Shown: piece after piece, positions 63,691-64,000 of the stretch
Position numbering within the stretch: position 1 is the first letter of the stretch
How the letters are laid out: each line of letters begins with the position of its first letter
NCBI RefSeq assembly: GCF_002234675.1
Contig: NC_019867.2
Location: 31,686,614 to 31,750,613 of the forward strand
From: Oryzias latipes
Taxonomy: Eukaryota; Chordata; Actinopteri; Beloniformes; Adrianichthyidae
Reading direction: 5' to 3'
Length of the DNA stretch: 64,000 nt
The notes under the pieces: generated by a model
What the model was told of the DNA's origin: nothing
The model's database searches: none
Seen by the model: only the letters and a program-made list of their open reading frames with translations
Translations under genes and position numbers: made by a program

Positions 63691-64000
63691 TTCTTTATTA
63701 CGCTCATCTTCCGCCGTTTTTCGGCACTTAACTCCTTCTACAGTTTTTAACCGATTTTTACCATTCAACTTTTAAAATGTTCAGCTCTTTCAGCTAATTA
63801 TTGCTATGACTTTTGGTACTTTTAATCCTTGTACTTTTTAAGATATTCCAGTTTTTCCGGGAATTTTTGCCCTATTAAAATGCATTGGGAAGTTATGGTG
63901 CACAAGGTTGCCGGATCGACTCCCAGTTCGGACCCTTAATATTTTTTCTACCATTTTACTTTTAAAATGTTCAAATCTTTCAACTTATTACAGTTATTAC
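63691..64000 (+). mobile_element. Array unit 11 (type B, truncated by window end)
   Basis: It starts TTCTTTATTACGCTC exactly as unit 2, with the same following sequence apart from isolated changes. The A-B order of units 1-2 is thus repeated by units 10-11. Confidence 0.65.

Larger units (their letters stand above)
45101..64000 (+). repeat. Tandem array of Helentron/HINE-like elements in ABCA2 intron 2
   Basis: At least eleven head-to-tail units in one orientation, running past the window end. All ten complete units end in an 8-bp-stem hairpin (CTGCATTT...AAATGCAG), CTCCTT and CTAG, and the next unit starts with T. Unit ends: 47553, 50327, 52265, 53660, 54676, 57566, 58517, 59969, 62025, 63690. 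Five units (45101, 50328, 54677, 58518, 59970) begin with a palindrome GGTTGAATGCT-GTAA-AGCATTCAACC. Its left 14 bp, GGTTGAATGCTGTA, are the inverse of TACAGCATTCAACC just inside the right hairpin. Interiors are A/T-rich and built from degenerate subrepeats. No transposase or long ORF is visible, so the elements are non-autonomous. Confidence 0.85.

Overview
The window is nuclear DNA of a teleost fish, read from vertebrate genes with GT-AG introns, fish-type SINE, LINE, hAT and Harbinger remnants, and very abundant tandem repeats. The repeat set reminds me of medaka-like percomorphs, but the species is an inference. There are no prokaryotic operons, rRNA genes or CRISPR arrays.

Four protein-coding loci are supported. 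(1) 1253-4773 (+): the last six coding exons of NIBAN2 (FAM129B); its upstream exons lie outside the window. Its C-terminal tail is greatly expanded by degenerate repeats of about 75-80 residues. (2) 7030-25782 (+): a complete nine-exon NPDC1 gene. The exons join in phase to exactly 290 codons plus stop. (3) 31943-32974 (-): an intact FUT7-like alpha-1,3-fucosyltransferase with one main coding exon and a probable 5' leader exon near 33450-33550. (4) 38311-45007 (+): the first two coding exons of ABCA2, which continues beyond the window. NPDC1, FUT7 and ABCA2 are also neighbours at human 9q34.3, so this is a conserved block. FUT7 and ABCA2 diverge from about 33.5 and 38.3 kb.

Much of the rest is repeat. 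Tandem arrays lie in NPDC1 intron 1 (7.57-9.39 kb, GCAGATAGT/GCAGCTAGT family), intron 7 (22.63-24.59 kb, about 30-bp C-rich unit) and intron 8 (25.13-25.65 kb, 21-bp unit). Others lie downstream of FUT7 (29.9-31.63 kb, 19-bp G-rich unit), in ABCA2 intron 1 (38.51-39.03 kb) and through ABCA2 intron 2 (45.1 kb to the window end). Together they fill roughly 40% of the window. Transposon remnants include a Harbinger Myb-like pseudogene, an I/Nimb-type LINE with an RNase H domain, an L2-type LINE tail, tRNA-derived SINEs, and two hAT-type elements with intact 8-bp target duplications nested in older repeats.

The most unusual structure is the array from 45101 to the end. It is at least eleven head-to-tail units of about 0.95-2.9 kb. 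Most start near a perfect 26-bp palindrome or a variant leader, and all ten complete units end in a hairpin followed by CTCCTTCTAG. A 14-bp inverted repeat sits at the left tip of leader-bearing units and just inside the right hairpin. This terminal layout resembles Helentron/HINE rolling-circle elements, and whole units have been duplicated exactly from end to end. The array begins only 94 bp after ABCA2 exon 2.
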